DNA of 64,000 nt from the NCBI GenBank assembly GCA_036345935.2, contig JADWOT020001198.1, positions 1 to 64,000 of the forward strand, given 5' to 3'. Positions 47,216 to 59,260 of the stretch are shown piece by piece; the first letter of the stretch is position 1; each line of letters opens with the position of its first letter. The notes beneath the pieces were generated by a model. The model was given only the letters and a program-made list of their open reading frames with translations, was not told the origin of the DNA and searched no databases. The stretch comes from Taenia hydatigena (lineage: Eukaryota; Platyhelminthes; Cestoda; Cyclophyllidea; Taeniidae). Made by a program: the position numbers and the translations under genes.

Positions 47216-49834
47216 AATTCATTGACCCCGGTTTATCTGTTTGTTAATCACAGCGTCCCTATGTTTGATCGTGTCACCTTCATAACATGTGCATTCAGAA
47301 GGTGTTATTTTCAATGCCACGCGTAATTTATGGTGTATGATGTGTGATGAACAAAATTGTGTGTTACGCCGTTCTCATAGACGGGCCGCATCATCAATGG
47401 ATACGTATTTGCAATGCTTTGCCACAATTTCTTATTAAATATTTTTGTTACCAATGCTTTGCAGCCTCCACGCAATCTGATGGCCAACTCAGCGTTAATT
47501 TCCACAGTACAGTCTAATCTAACTTGAGGATGGCAGCCTTTATCCAATGCAGATGTGAAGTTGGGCGACTTCGTAAGTAATTGCAGTTCGACAAACGTCA
47601 GGAATACGTTTTCGAAATCGACGGCATGATATAGTATGTAACGGTGGCACCCAAGTTTCTTCCTCAGCCTTTTAAGTTAGCGGTATTTATAAGTCCTTGA
47701 TCATCTTCTGTATTGCGTTTTACATACCTTCAAATACTATTCCAGTCGTTGTCCCTTTGCATCAACAAGGAAATTCGATCTATTAGGAGCTGCCGATTCG
47801 CATTTTGCCTTTCACGAAATCAATCGCTGACATCAGAGGTCTAGTGTACTATAAAATAGTACTGACCAACCAACACACGAGATGAGGCTGTAGCATTAAT
47901 TTAAACTGAACCACTCCCACATTACTAGTGTAGGCTTCTAGCCATTTGCATTAAATAGAAGCTAAAAGCAGATTTGCCTGAACAAGAATTTTGTGTAGGA
48001 CATGCAAGTAGAATGGAAATGTGGATGCAGTATTAAATAAATGTAGCAAACAGGAGTAGCTTAACCTCTCGTTTGAACATAACAAAAGCAAAGCAGGTTT
48101 GTAAATGAGCAAGGTCTGTATTTTAAAGCTCAGGTAACATAATTGGTCAAGCGTCTACTTTATCTGAGCGCTACAGCTCCAATCAACGACGATTAACTAG
48201 TAACTGAAAGCGGCATAGAGATTGAAGCAAACACAGACTTTGTCAAAACTTTTTTTGAAACGATTAATCTATCAATTAATCGAATATACTCGCATGATTC
48301 TTGTCATGGCTTTGTAAATTCTACAATTCCTGTCATTTAATTGCGTCAGCCTACTCACTAATGCTTCGAATCGCCGCTTAAGACAGATTTCAACTGTTAA
48401 GTAATTAGCACTGGATGAGTCAAATCACAAACTAAAGGGACCTAATAGCTGAGCATGCTAAGGCGGGGTGTTATAATAGTGCCACAAGAGTACGGTTGCA
48501 TTATAGAGCTATAGTGAGGAATACAACCACTTGCACTTAATCCAATGAGCATGAAAGCAATAAAAACTGTGCCGAAATTTTCCTTAGTCACTAGGAGTTC
48601 TGCTGAATAAAAGAGCAAAGATACATAAATTAACATGCGGGAGTTTCGGGTGTCTAATAGATTTATTGCCTTAAATGGGGTTTCTGATGTACAGTGTTCG
48701 AAAACGCACGACAAAAGTGAAAGCGACCATTTGTGCTTATGCATATCCACGAACCTTAGCTACACACATTAGCTACACAAGCCAAGAATAAAAACGTTTG
48801 CTTGTTGCAGCAACACAAGTCTAAGTGCACAATAATGGCAGAACACAGGTCTCCAACCTAAGAAATCGGGTAGGAGGCCATGACTTACCAACACGTCGTG
48901 CGCTATGTTGAGCTGCGCTGTGCTGTGCTGCGGTTTCAAATGTAACTAAGTCGCGATAAGGTGGAAAGCTTTCGGTCTTAAAAAACAACCGATATTACCA
49001 TGAAGCAAGAGCAAAATCAACAGTGGCGAGGAGAATGCTTTTCATCAATCAGACCTTGATTGCTGGCGGCCAAATAAGTGTTGCTTAGCAGTCAAAGGAA
49101 GAATTGTTTAACCAGGAGTAGAGGAATGCATAAAGGAATGAGAGGCTTTAAGATAACAAAGAATAGCTAATAAGTACTTTTAGGCATGCACACTGCCGCT
49201 GGCTGAAACACGAGCACCCATAACTTTGATGGAACCCGTCTCACAGGCTGACCTCAATGAGACACAAAATTCATGCATCATTTACAGGATTTTCTATGGA
49301 AATGTAAAGGGCCATAATCCTGCAAATATGACCAATAAGTAAAGCAAGCCTGCCAAACTTGTTGCATACCAACTAACCTACTAAAAGGAGTATGCTAGCA
49401 GGCATGACCACACCGAAAATGATAACCCGCAAGGCAAACCAACCCCCATCATTCCAATCAACATCGGGCTAAGAACTAGGCTTCGTAACTTCTACGATGC
49501 TGAGACGTTCATGACAACTGCGTTTGAGGCATTTAGTTGGCACTATTGTTACCCAAAATTTTGTAGTAGTACACTGCTAACCCTAAAGTATTCGTTGTTT
49601 TAATAAGCAAATTGAAATTCCCAGCTAAGTTTCTTTCATCATGATCCTCATACTGTGCATCAAAATATTATAAAAAACAAATGTTTACTTTACTATACAC
49701 CATCCTCTCTAAAGTCTTACTATCTAATATCCGTGAATAAGAGTTGGAGATGCATGCCCAACACTTGATCAAGATGTTTATGCAGCCACAATCGCTGGTG
49801 GGGTGTGTTATCATGCCTGAATGGCGTTAAAATC
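47216..49834. other. No supported gene
   Basis: Right part of the inverted-repeat spacer. A minus frame at 47547..47311 (VTKIFNKKLWQSIANTYP) and one at 48750..48442 lack splice or motif support. Otherwise AT-rich DNA. Confidence 0.4.
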
Positions 49835-51485
49835 TGAGGCCAAGAATGAGAAGAGTCCTCGTTCTTGGCACTTCAGAGGGGTATTCTACCATTTACGAAG
49901 GTATAGCACGAAGAAGGTGACGCAGCTGATGCGCCATATCTGATCCATACTAACAAAAAGGAAATCAAAATGTCGGTATTAAACACTACAAAATTCAAAA
50001 TCACGATGAGTGAAAGCTCTCAAAAACTTTGCCAACATCTTCTTCAAGCTATATAAAACACGAACACAAGCAAAGTAAATAAAAATTAATGGCCCTTTAA
50101 TCGACACATAGAATAGGCCATACAAGGAAAGAGAACAAATAATTTTATCGGCCTTTCTATTTGCATAGTTCCTCTGCAACACTGATCGAGTGGCTAAAAT
50201 ATGTTTTGCGACAAGATAATAGATGCTCTTCGTTCTCATCCGCAACGTGTAGTCCGCTTTAACATCTGACAATCTTTGCTACTGCGCCGAAGTAGAATGT
50301 CAAAACTACTGATTTGATGCACACTACGAGTTGTTTGGGGCCTAAGTTCTCACGACGCGGTTGTTAGCCCTTGTTATGCGCGCTTTCCACTTACTAACCG
50401 GGTCTTATCATCTACCGCCTTTAGATACTGCTAATATTAGCCCCTACTTTCCCAAAAGTTGCATGCAGTATTGTCTCAGCATGCTATTGAGTTCCTCATA
50501 AATACACATAAACTGCAAAGTACCAGACATAGCCACCTTTGCAGAACCCTGGAAGATTTTCTCAGAGGTACATCAAAGGCTTCAAATATGCAAGGGCAGA
50601 CACAGAATGCAATGCATCTTACATATATCTGCTGCGATTGACAATGAACATAAATAATAAGCAAAATAAGTAAGATGAATAGTTAAAGAAAGGAATGGAA
50701 CAAGCCGCATTGTCCCGTTGACAGTTGGGATGATGACAACCCGGTTTCGCTTCCTCGCTCCTTTTCGCTAGCTCCCCGAATGCAGAAAGCTATTTGAAGG
50801 TGCAGTCTGATAGAGAATGGACAAAGAGTTGGGTACGAAAAAAGTGTAAATGCCGGCAACACTGACAGCAAGGCAAAGAAGCCACCTGCAAGTGATCGCG
50901 CAAATGGAGACGACTCATGACTGCCATAGTCACCGGACTAGAAGGCCATCTATGCTGACATCATCGCCGACACAAATTTAGTGAGTTCATGAGACTTTAA
51001 ACAAGGGGAGTGCTGATTTTGAAGTCAAGGCAAAGTTGAATTGATGAGCATGATTTTCTGCTAATACAGCATCTCGAATATAGGGTTATTAGGAATATAG
51101 TAGTCCTTCTACCTGCTTAAACAGTCAGCGCTGCGTAAAGGAGCAGCCAAGTGAGTGGAGAGACGTAGAGTCTAACAACTTTGACAAAATCATTCACACT
51201 GAAGTGTTTCGGTGCAATTTCCACTCGCATGCCCACACGCATGCCCTGGTGGCCATCCAGGCGTGCATGATTTGCAATGCAGTTGGTGGGCCCACCAAAA
51301 ATGGTAAAGCATGAAAACATTTTACATTGATGACTTATTTGTTAGGATGAGAGAAAGGCCGTGTCGATGGCGTCATTGGTTGTAGGGCGATGCGTGATGA
51401 GAAGTGGCATGGGTGCAAAGGCGTGCCACTTATGAGTAGGGAAGGCGGAGCACGAATGAGAAGGAGGAGGGTAGTGTAGGCTTAA
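49835..51485 (-). repeat. Large inverted repeat, right arm (about 1.65 kb)
   Basis: Reverse complement of 38085..39740. The inner boundary is sharp at 49835 (tgaggccaag). The outer end fades at about 51480 in an AGG-rich tract. The arms are separated by 10094 bp. The outer end of this arm is about 1 kb from the HSP70 pseudogene start. Confidence 0.95.
49979..50272 (-). other. 97-codon frame conserved in both arms (right copy)
   Basis: Counterpart of 39303..39596, intact, differing by one residue. See that entry for the limits of the evidence. Confidence 0.22.
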
Positions 51486-52485
51486 AACTAGTCGGATTCT
51501 GTGAGATGGTGTTAATTGTACCATCACCATGGTGTAGTGATGGCTCCACAAATATGTAGAGCACAGAAAATACGAATAGTGAGATTGGCATGACGACGTG
51601 ACGATCACGAACAACGAGTGTGCTGATCTCATCTTATTTGGCACGGTGTCGCAAACCCGCTCGCACGAGCATTGCAAACACGAAAGCTCTTAAGCCTTCT
51701 GGAACTTCGTGGTGCTGTCCACAATAATTGACGGCATGTAAAATGGATGATATCCGTTTCAACTAAGAAATAATCTAACAATTTGTGAAAGCAGGTGCCT
51801 CAGATCACTATTACAACGCAATTTAACACTACAGGATTTAATAATTTCGTGTGCACCCTTTGCAACTTGCTCTTGGTCTTTGAAGAACAGCCGGGAACTA
51901 GTGCTAAATGCAGGCTAAATGAATGAATTCTCATACAAGTCTCATGACAACTATATTTCTTGATTATCTCAGAGGCGCATAAGTGTATGTTTTCACAAAT
52001 TCACATGCGTAACGCAGGTGTGAAACACGCTCGTCGGATCCAAAACGATGCATTGCAACGACTTCTGGTCTGATTCCTTGCCTGACCGATTCATGATGGG
52101 GACGGTTATGGCAGTGAGGAGATAGATCTTACTGAGGAGGGTCATCCATAATTGGCTACTTAGGACTTTTCAGTCATTCAAAAACATTGTCAGTCATTGG
52201 TCAATGGATTTGCACTCCTACCATCTTCGCTTCGATACGAAGCATATGCAGTCGTCTACGTCAGTGACCAATCAGAGGCATATTGGCACCATTCCATCAT
52301 GCGTCATCGCCTTCATGTGTGCATTCGCAGCTGGTAATATGAAGCATAAAACAGTAGAAAGTTTTGGTTGGATAAAAGTCTCATAGTATTTAGCTTGCAT
52401 CGTAAAGGTGCTCTTGATGATCACTTGTGATTGACATAAAAGGCCATGGCGATCGTGAAAGCAATCATTGTCTCAACGTGTAGAC
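51486..52485. other. Upstream flank of the HSP70 pseudogene
   Basis: No heat-shock-element array or TATA box was noted just before the HSP70 start, and the stretch holds no other gene. A short plus frame at 52204..52386 is unsupported. Confidence 0.4.
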
Positions 52486-54115
52486 ATGTGTGCATCGAGC
52501 GAAAGTCAGTCGACAGGTCCACTCATTGGGATTGATTCAGGAACAACCTTCTCATGCGTCGGAGTCTTCCAATACGGCAAGGTGGATATAATTGCCAACG
52601 TTCAAGGTTACCGTATGACGCCCAGCTATGTTGCCTTTACGAATAAAGAACGTCTCATCGGTGATGCTGCAATAAACCAGGCAATCCTGAACCCAACCAA
52701 TACGGTTTTTGATACCAAAACGTCTAACCGGACGCCGTTTTAACGATGAGGTGGTGCAAGCCGACATGACAGCCAGCGGCAGGCAAGAATTGATGCAGGA
52801 AAAATAGCAGGCTTAACTGTGTTGCGAATCGTCAATGAGCCCACAGCAGCCGCCATCGCATATGGTTTGGACAAAAGGCCCAACTCGCAGCTCAATGTGC
52901 TCGTCTCCGATTTGGGTGGTGGTACCTTCGATGTCTCCATCTTGTCCATCAAGGATGGAGCATTTAAAGTGAAGTCGACTGATGGCGATACGCACATGGG
53001 TGGCGAGGACTTTGACTCTCGAATGGTGAATCATTGTGTGGGAATGTTCGAGCAATTGCACAAGGGCAAGGGTTTGACAACCAGCAGAAAAGCCATTAGC
53101 TGCCTGAGAAAGGCGTGTGAGATGGCAAAGAGGATGTTGAGCTCTTCTGAGTACGCAAACATAGATGTAGATGCGTTATTTGAGGGCATTGATTTCAGTA
53201 CGACCCTCACACGGACCCGTTTTGAGCAGCTGTGCTCAGACCTCTTCAATAAGACGCTGGATCCGATAAAACAGGCATTAAATGACGCAAAGTTGAAGAA
53301 GAGTGATATCCACGAGGTACTGATGGTAGGCGGATCGACACGCATTCCAAAGTTACAACAGTTGTTGCAAGAATTCTTCAATGGCAAGCAGTTGAACTAC
53401 TCCATAAATCCGGACGAGGCACTAGCATACGGTGCGGCGTTGCTGACATCCAACCTGGCCAATTACAAGTCAGAGAAGGTACAGAACTTGGTGTTATTGG
53501 AGGTGGCACCACTCTCACTGGGTGTGGAGACGACAGGCGGCGTGATGGCGACGTTAATAGAGCGCAATGCAGGAGTCCCGATAAAGAAGACGAAGATCTC
53601 CTCCACGTGTTCGGACAACCAACCGAGTGTGTTGGTGCAGGTGTATGAGGGTGAGCGTGCGATGACGAGTGCCGCGCAGAGTGCCGCAGATTGAGGTGTC
53701 TTTCGACATTGATGAAATTGGTATTCTCAATGTGACAGCGGTGGATAAGTCTTCAGAGAAGCAAAACAGCATCACCATTACGAAGGGCAAGGGTCTTCTG
53801 TCCGAGGAGGCGATACAGCAAATGCTGACTGACGCAGAAAATTTGAAGTTAGAGGATGAGAAAGAGAGGATTAGGCCTGCAGCGAGAACCACTTTGGAAA
53901 ACTACGGTTGCAACATACAGTCGAAAATGGATGACGAAGAAACAAAAAAGCGAGTATCGAAAGACTTCCGACAATGCATACTCACAATGTGTGAGATGAC
54001 TACCAAGTGGATGGACGCTGACCAACAGGCCACAAAGGAGAACTACGAGCTTATGCACAAAAAGTTGGAGACTCTGTACAACTCGATTATGCCGACGAAG
54101 AATCTCGATTCGTAA
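52486..54115 (+). pseudogene. HSP70 pseudogene (cytosolic type, no EEVD)
   Basis: Starts at the ATG 52486 ([17 protein letters not shown]) and ends with TAA at 54113-54115. Family signatures are present: [11 protein letters not shown] (phosphate loop), [12 protein letters not shown], and [11 protein letters not shown], then the substrate-binding domain. Three lesions break it. (1) One extra A in the A run 52717-52720 shifts the frame into a stop at 52741. (2) About 65 codons of the nucleotide-binding domain are missing at 52766-52770, between VVQADM and the DSQRQA motif. (3) About 18 codons plus frame are lost near 53668-53681, between GERAMT and VPQIEV. The middle frame is still open for 291 codons. 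The C-terminus stops at MPTKNLDS without the glycine-rich linker and EEVD that bind TPR co-chaperones. No intron, poly-A tail or target duplication was seen. Two of three signatures carry unusual residues (Ser for Leu and for Phe). Confidence 0.96.
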
Positions 54116-55411
54116 GCACGGAGATTTGACGTCTTGGCCGCACAGCTTTGTACATTTGACCCTATTACACACACTTAACTATTTACTTACCTATTAGTAT
54201 TTGTCTTTACTTACTTCGTCATTCATAACTTGGATGCCTGTAAAGTGAACTTGTATCAGAATGAGCGATTGTGCGCATTTTTAACCACCAAACTCGACAC
54301 TATGTCATTGTCTGCATCGGCAATGGTAAGCGAGCCATACAACTTGATCGAATGATTTGACCAAAGTCTAGAGTTTACGAAAATAAGCCTCTGCATCGGA
54401 ACTAAAAAGTGTCGAGATGTTATGCTGTTGCACAAACCTGCATTTGTTTTAAACATTGACAGCTACCGAGGGTTCTTTAGCGCATCTTGTCCAGAGCATT
54501 AGGAAGTGGATGGGAACCGGTTTCACCAGATAGGTGGTCTTCGCGACGTTAAAGTGACTTATGGTGTTTTGAAGTTTAACGATGCAAAAGATGTCTTTTT
54601 AAATTCCGAGGCGAATTATTGTGCCATGCTCGGAACTGGGTAAAGTATTTGCATTCGCTTGCTGCACTTAGACATTGCATGGAGAAAGGCAAAGAGCCAA
54701 GAGGAATTCTGGTTTTGGTGCTTTACGCATTTCAATTTTTATCCGCCAGAGCAACGCCTTTACTTTCTTTGATTGCTGCAAAAGTCAGGGCGAAGGAGCA
54801 GCTGGTGCAACTTTAAATGTGACCTTATAACTGTGAATGCTCTTTGTCATTTTCAAGCTAAAAAATCACTTATGCCAAGGCAAATTTTGTAGCACCCGCT
54901 AAAACTATCAAAGTAAACGAATTGTGGGTTTTAGTAAGACTTGTAGAATGATAGTTTAACAGGAATTTGTGAGATTCGTTGTTAGAGGCATTTGATTATG
55001 TGCTGCCAAAGTTGTCTCATTGAAGGGACACATTAACCTACCTGATCATTCGCAGCCAACTCCCCGTGCAGTTAAACCACCTCCAATCGTTCTGACGCTC
55101 CTGTCCCCACCAGCTCTCACCGCCAAATTGTGCGTTCCTCATAAGAAGATACTTTAACAGCTAGTTGTGGGTTCACTTCTTGGTGCAACTTTTATTGCTT
55201 TTTCTGCACTCTGACTCCTTGCTACCCAGTCTTGTGTGTTTCCTACAGTCCAAGTGACGACAATGGGCGTCGTAGTGAGTCAAGATCAGATAGGGAGTAA
55301 AGCATAACTAAAACGTTTGTGAAGGTGGAATGTGTTCATGCACACCATTTGTTTCCCTGTCATTCAAAGAGTTGTCTAACCACACCCAACTTAAATAACC
55401 CCACCCAACGA
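54116..55411. other. No supported gene
   Basis: Downstream flank of the HSP70 pseudogene. A 65-codon plus frame at 54619..54816 is unsupported. Confidence 0.4.
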
Positions 55412-55586
55412 CTAATGAGACGGAAAGTTCTTGTCACAGAAAATCACAAGTTGATTGGCTAAATCGAGCTTCGCTATCGAATTGCTTTCGTCATTTGCGA
55501 GTATATTTGGCGGGTAGAGCCAATCGACCTTCACTGATGAGCCCACCTGAAAGTTGTTAGGATGCGCAGTGTATACGCGCAGGAGA
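55412..55586 (-). other. Possible last exon of a minus-strand gene
   Basis: A minus frame opens after a strong acceptor (gcttctcctctcgtcatttaattcag) in phase 2. It runs 57 codons to TAG and includes LRVYTAHPNNFQVGSSVKVD and SIAKLDLANQLVIFCDKN. No upstream exon is fixed. Minus-strand exon candidates at 56393..56486 (AFMLIPLDAGKTCLG) and 57430..57660 may or may not belong with it. Confidence 0.28.
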
Positions 55587-56931
55587 CTGAATTAAATGAC
55601 GAGAGGAGAAGCACAGTTGGAGGAGAGTTGGGAGGTGGATCGAAGGAGGACAGGGTTAGAGCTTAAAGCATTCAGTAGTAATTGGCAACCAATTTTGTGC
55701 AATTTCAAGTAGCCGAAGTGGTTGTCCCTTCGAATACGTCAGCCTCATTGAAGGCTTAGCAGAGGACACATGCATGGGATACCTCTTTCACTTATAATGT
55801 CCTGTGGGATGGTCACCTTCTTTACATCTGAAAATAAACGCTTTGCTCTTGATTTTGTAGGATCTTTCCCCTTGCATTGCCTACCGATGGGTGGACAGTA
55901 GTGGCGAGCCTTAAAAATTTGTGAGATGAATCACAGAAGGAGAAGAAAACGATTGTGAGAGTTCGTTGGAGTCTAATGTTTATAAGAGTGCAGAAGTCGG
56001 AGAGTACAAAGTGTATCTTTCTGTAAATGCAGTGGAATGCGTGGGGACACAGAGGTCTAAAGAAACGCTGGAAGTGTGCGTGCGAGTGGGATGAAATACT
56101 GCACTGTACCTGGACTGGTTGGCTGACTGACCGTGGATGCAAGAATAGCTATAAATACGGGTAGATGATAACACCAGCTATTGGGTCCAGCCACTGTCAA
56201 TGGACAAATGCCAATGCAAAATTTGGTTTCAGCGAATCGTTTAACCTGTTGACTTAGACAACAAGACTTTAGACGCAATGTCACCTTAATTTGAGCATAC
56301 TTCTGCATTCCAAACTAGTCTGTTTCAACTAGTGCAATCTGTTTGCTGTTGAGCTAAGGCATAAGAGACTAAAGCTAATCGTTCCCAAGGCGGTGAAATA
56401 AATCCAAACCAGTCAAATCCAATCCAAGACAAGTTTTGCCAGCATCAAGAGGAATGAGCATAAATGCCTTCTGACTAAAATGAATGTGGGCATCGCTAAA
56501 ACGCCGCCCATTGTTTCTTTCATCGATCGTTGCCAGCTTACACGCAGCTCCTCTCAGACACATGATTCGGTCTCTAAAGCAAAAGACTAAAAACTGCGGT
56601 TTTATACGTCTTGCTCGGCATTCTGCATCTACCGAGAGCGCGAGCGGGAGAATGAAGAGGTGAGTGAATTGAATCCCCACTTATGCTCTCAACTTCCCCC
56701 TCGTCACTGGCACATCTGCGTTAATCGATCCATCACATATAGGCCAATGCGAACATCCGTCTCGAGGTCGTTGCGGCTTAGCTGACTGGGGGAAGGGGGG
56801 GAAGAACTCGATAAGATGCAGGGCACTCGCACACACAACTTCAGTTTAGAGCAGTCTGAGTGTAGGAGAGCCACTAGATGTCACGATGGTAGCGGCGGCA
56901 AGTAGAACCATCCCATGAGGAGAATCTTTTC
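55587..56931. other. Exon fragments only
   Basis: GC-richer than the average of the window. Holds TATA-like motifs on both strands (tataaata near 56150, tataaaac on the minus strand near 56605) and several short minus frames next to acceptors. No coherent gene could be built. Confidence 0.3.
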
Positions 56932-57204
56932 ATGCTCACAAATTACCTATTTCTAAGAGTAGCGGATGCGAGGATCCTCCTCACTTCCAGCTCACTTCTG
57001 CATTGCGGTTGGACTGTGCTAAACCTATCATCAAATGCTACTAAGCGACTATTCTACGGGTCTAACCGTAAGTGAACTGCTTCTTCTAGAATAACAGCAA
57101 TAATTACTGCCTTGTGCAGCAAGAAAGCATTACATTCCCCTTTGTCTGCAGTGGAAAAGGAGAAGAACTCTAGATTTCCTAAAATTGGCAGGCTTCACCG
57201 CTGA
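56932..57204 (+). CDS. Possible two-exon small gene, 62 aa
   Basis: Exon 1 (56932..57067) starts MLTNYLFLRVADARILLTSS and ends at GTAAGTG in phase 1. An 84 bp intron follows, with an excellent acceptor (acattcccctttgtctgcag). Exon 2 (57152..57204) reads EKEKNSRFPKIGRLHR and ends with TGA. Phase agrees at the junction. The N-terminal part is hydrophobic enough for a weak signal or anchor. No homologue is recognised. The two-exon fit and the good acceptor are the only support. The frame is open for another 13 codons upstream of the ATG. Confidence 0.35.
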
Positions 57205-57429
57205 CTTCAGAGCTGACAAATGCTGTTTCTTCACCTTAATAAAAATAGTTACTGCTCGTCAACCTCGTAGATGATTCGTGATGGCCTGAATAATTTGCGA
57301 AGGCCAGTGTATGGCATATTAGCTGTAAATTTTAACACAAACAAATTCCTTCTCGCTTGCCTTTGCCTTTTACACTCCTGATGCTTTAATGGCATGCTTA
57401 TCCAAAGGGCAGAATTAATCAGTGATACA

Positions 57430-57664
57430 AAAGGGGATGCCATTGCGGCAGCATCACCACAAGGCGGACCGACTTCACTTCGTCATCGGTTGCAAGCTTG
57501 AGTTGGCTTTTCAACAACGCTGCTGCATCCTCTTCTAAACTTGGCTTTAAGAAATTCAGTGCCTGGTGTCGTCCCCTTCCACTGACCAGCTTGTATTTCT
57601 CATGCGACTGGTAATGTGCCATCAGTTGTATGCCTGCAATGGCTGTAAAGAGATAGGTGTGCAG
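57430..57664 (-). other. Possible exon of a minus-strand gene
   Basis: After a strong acceptor (cacctatctctttacag, phase 1) a minus frame continues for about 78 codons and includes HYQSHEKYKLVSGRGRHQ and EEDAAALLKSQLKLATDD. It ends in a stop at 57419-57421 unless it leaves earlier through a GTG donor. A further minus frame ending MPYTGLRKLFRPSRIIYE lies at 57312..57249 behind another acceptor, but the phases do not match cleanly. Confidence 0.27.
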
Positions 57665-59082
57665 AGACCGTTGGTGTAGTAAAGTGTAAGAGGCACTGAA
57701 TAATTGCACTGTTAACAAGACGAAATGGATCTCAATCAATTTTGTGCAGTACCCCAATAGGTCTCTCTAATTTGCAGCGTTATAAATTAATAAGATTTGC
57801 CATGAAATAAAAAAAACATCCAAAGGATTTTTCATTTTCTAAGGTACGGAACAAATATCGCCTATTTTCTTTGGATCGACAGGGTCTTTCCTTCCCCACC
57901 CTCCAAATTAACCCTTGTTCAGGAGGAAGACTTGAAAACTGCCGTCGAAACAAAGTTGTCGCGAAAAATGTCTAAAGGATTATTAGTGTCAAATCGCAGC
58001 TATGACTTCTCCAAACATGTAATTCTTTTAAAAGTTTTAAAAGTTTTTGGGGATAAACATCCCTCCCGATAGCCCTCAAGAATAAGTGGACGAAACGTCA
58101 TTTGCGTTGGCTGAAATAAACAAAGGTTTGCGCAGCCTTAATTTGATTTGTCCGATACAGGCGCAATCCGTTGGGAGTGGAGAAGACCATTAATATGAAA
58201 CTACTTCAAAAAGTGGTTGATTGTGCCAATTGGACGAATTTAATAAGCGTTTGGTTGCAGGCTGACCTTGAGGCGAATCAAGTGTACACGTGGAACCCAC
58301 ACTCACAGCAGAATGAGGAGTAATTGAACAGAAAGAGCCAGGTAGGCTGAGATCAACGACACTGCTCTAAAATTGGACATTCGAGATTTTCGTCGCCTCA
58401 TACATAAATTTACTTCAACATTCTGTTGCACCACTGTTTGTGGTCAGGTGATCCAATCGTCTCATTGCTGAGAATGCGCACAACGCTGCAATGCAATTAC
58501 TTCTTTTCATTTACTGAAAGCTTACTCCAGCGCTTGAAAGGTTCAACAACAGAAGTGGTTAACTTTGATACACAAACTGGCCGGTCCTTAACCAGCTAAG
58601 TCACTTTTGACAAAAAATCGTACGCTAATGTGAATTTCGTGCTCCTTAGGAAGCCAAGAAGTACACCAACACTGCCGCCCCATCGATAGTCGAATTATGA
58701 ATTCGCACTTTACTGAGTTTCACTGAGCTCTTGACACGTCTTTTTGACCATATGGACCTTTGCAGTTGGTTTTTACATCATTATTTACAACTTGGCACAA
58801 ACTTGCTTTGCTTGTTTCCTGAGACAACCTAAAAATCCAAATTCGCATCCTTTTCACTACTGATCTCCCATTCAGTAGCATCGACACCCCGGTCAAAAAG
58901 TTGAATGTTAAGTAGTCTTGGTTACGCTCATGCTATTTTTCTGGACTTAATTTCTTACATTTTTTGGACATTTAAAGCTAGCAAACCTTGGATGCTTTGC
59001 TAGTTTGAGTTCGTTGGGAAATCCCGCATTGTGCGATGTTATCTTCAAGAATTCCCCTACCGCCATCGCCTCCCTAATCGCC
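57665..59082. other. No supported gene
   Basis: AT-rich intergenic-looking DNA. A minus frame at about 58528-58593 ending at GTAAGC is chance-level. Confidence 0.4.
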
Positions 59083-59090
59083 TATATATA
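59083..59090 (+). promoter_or_regulatory. Candidate TATA box
   Basis: tatatata lies in cctatatatacggc, about 110 bp before an ATG whose short exon ends at a full GTAAGTA donor. Spacing fits a transcription start near 59115 and a 5' leader of about 85 nt. No transcript evidence is available. Confidence 0.35.
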
Positions 59091-59199
59091 CGGCATTCGT
59101 AGAAGCCAAATTCAAGTACCCACCTCCTCGTCCACTTTGCTCCACAGTCTCTGTTTTACCAGCCATTCCTGCGGGATATAGATTGCACATTTTTGGGAA

Positions 59200-59260
59200 A
59201 TGGGCATCATGCAACCGCTACGAAGGAAGAGGAGGAGAGGGCTTACGACTACATTAGGTC
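59200..59260 (+). other. Candidate first coding exon
   Basis: ATG at 59200 opens 20 codons (MGIMQPLRRKRRRGLTTTLG), ending in phase 1 at a consensus GTAAGTA donor. The highly basic segment KRRRG could be a nuclear-localisation or processing signal. No phase-1 second exon was settled between here and the right edge. Confidence 0.3.

Noticed and set aside
52740..54172. Minus-strand frames of 82-118 codons across the HSP70 locus
   Set aside because: They are antisense shadows of the HSP70 coding frame.
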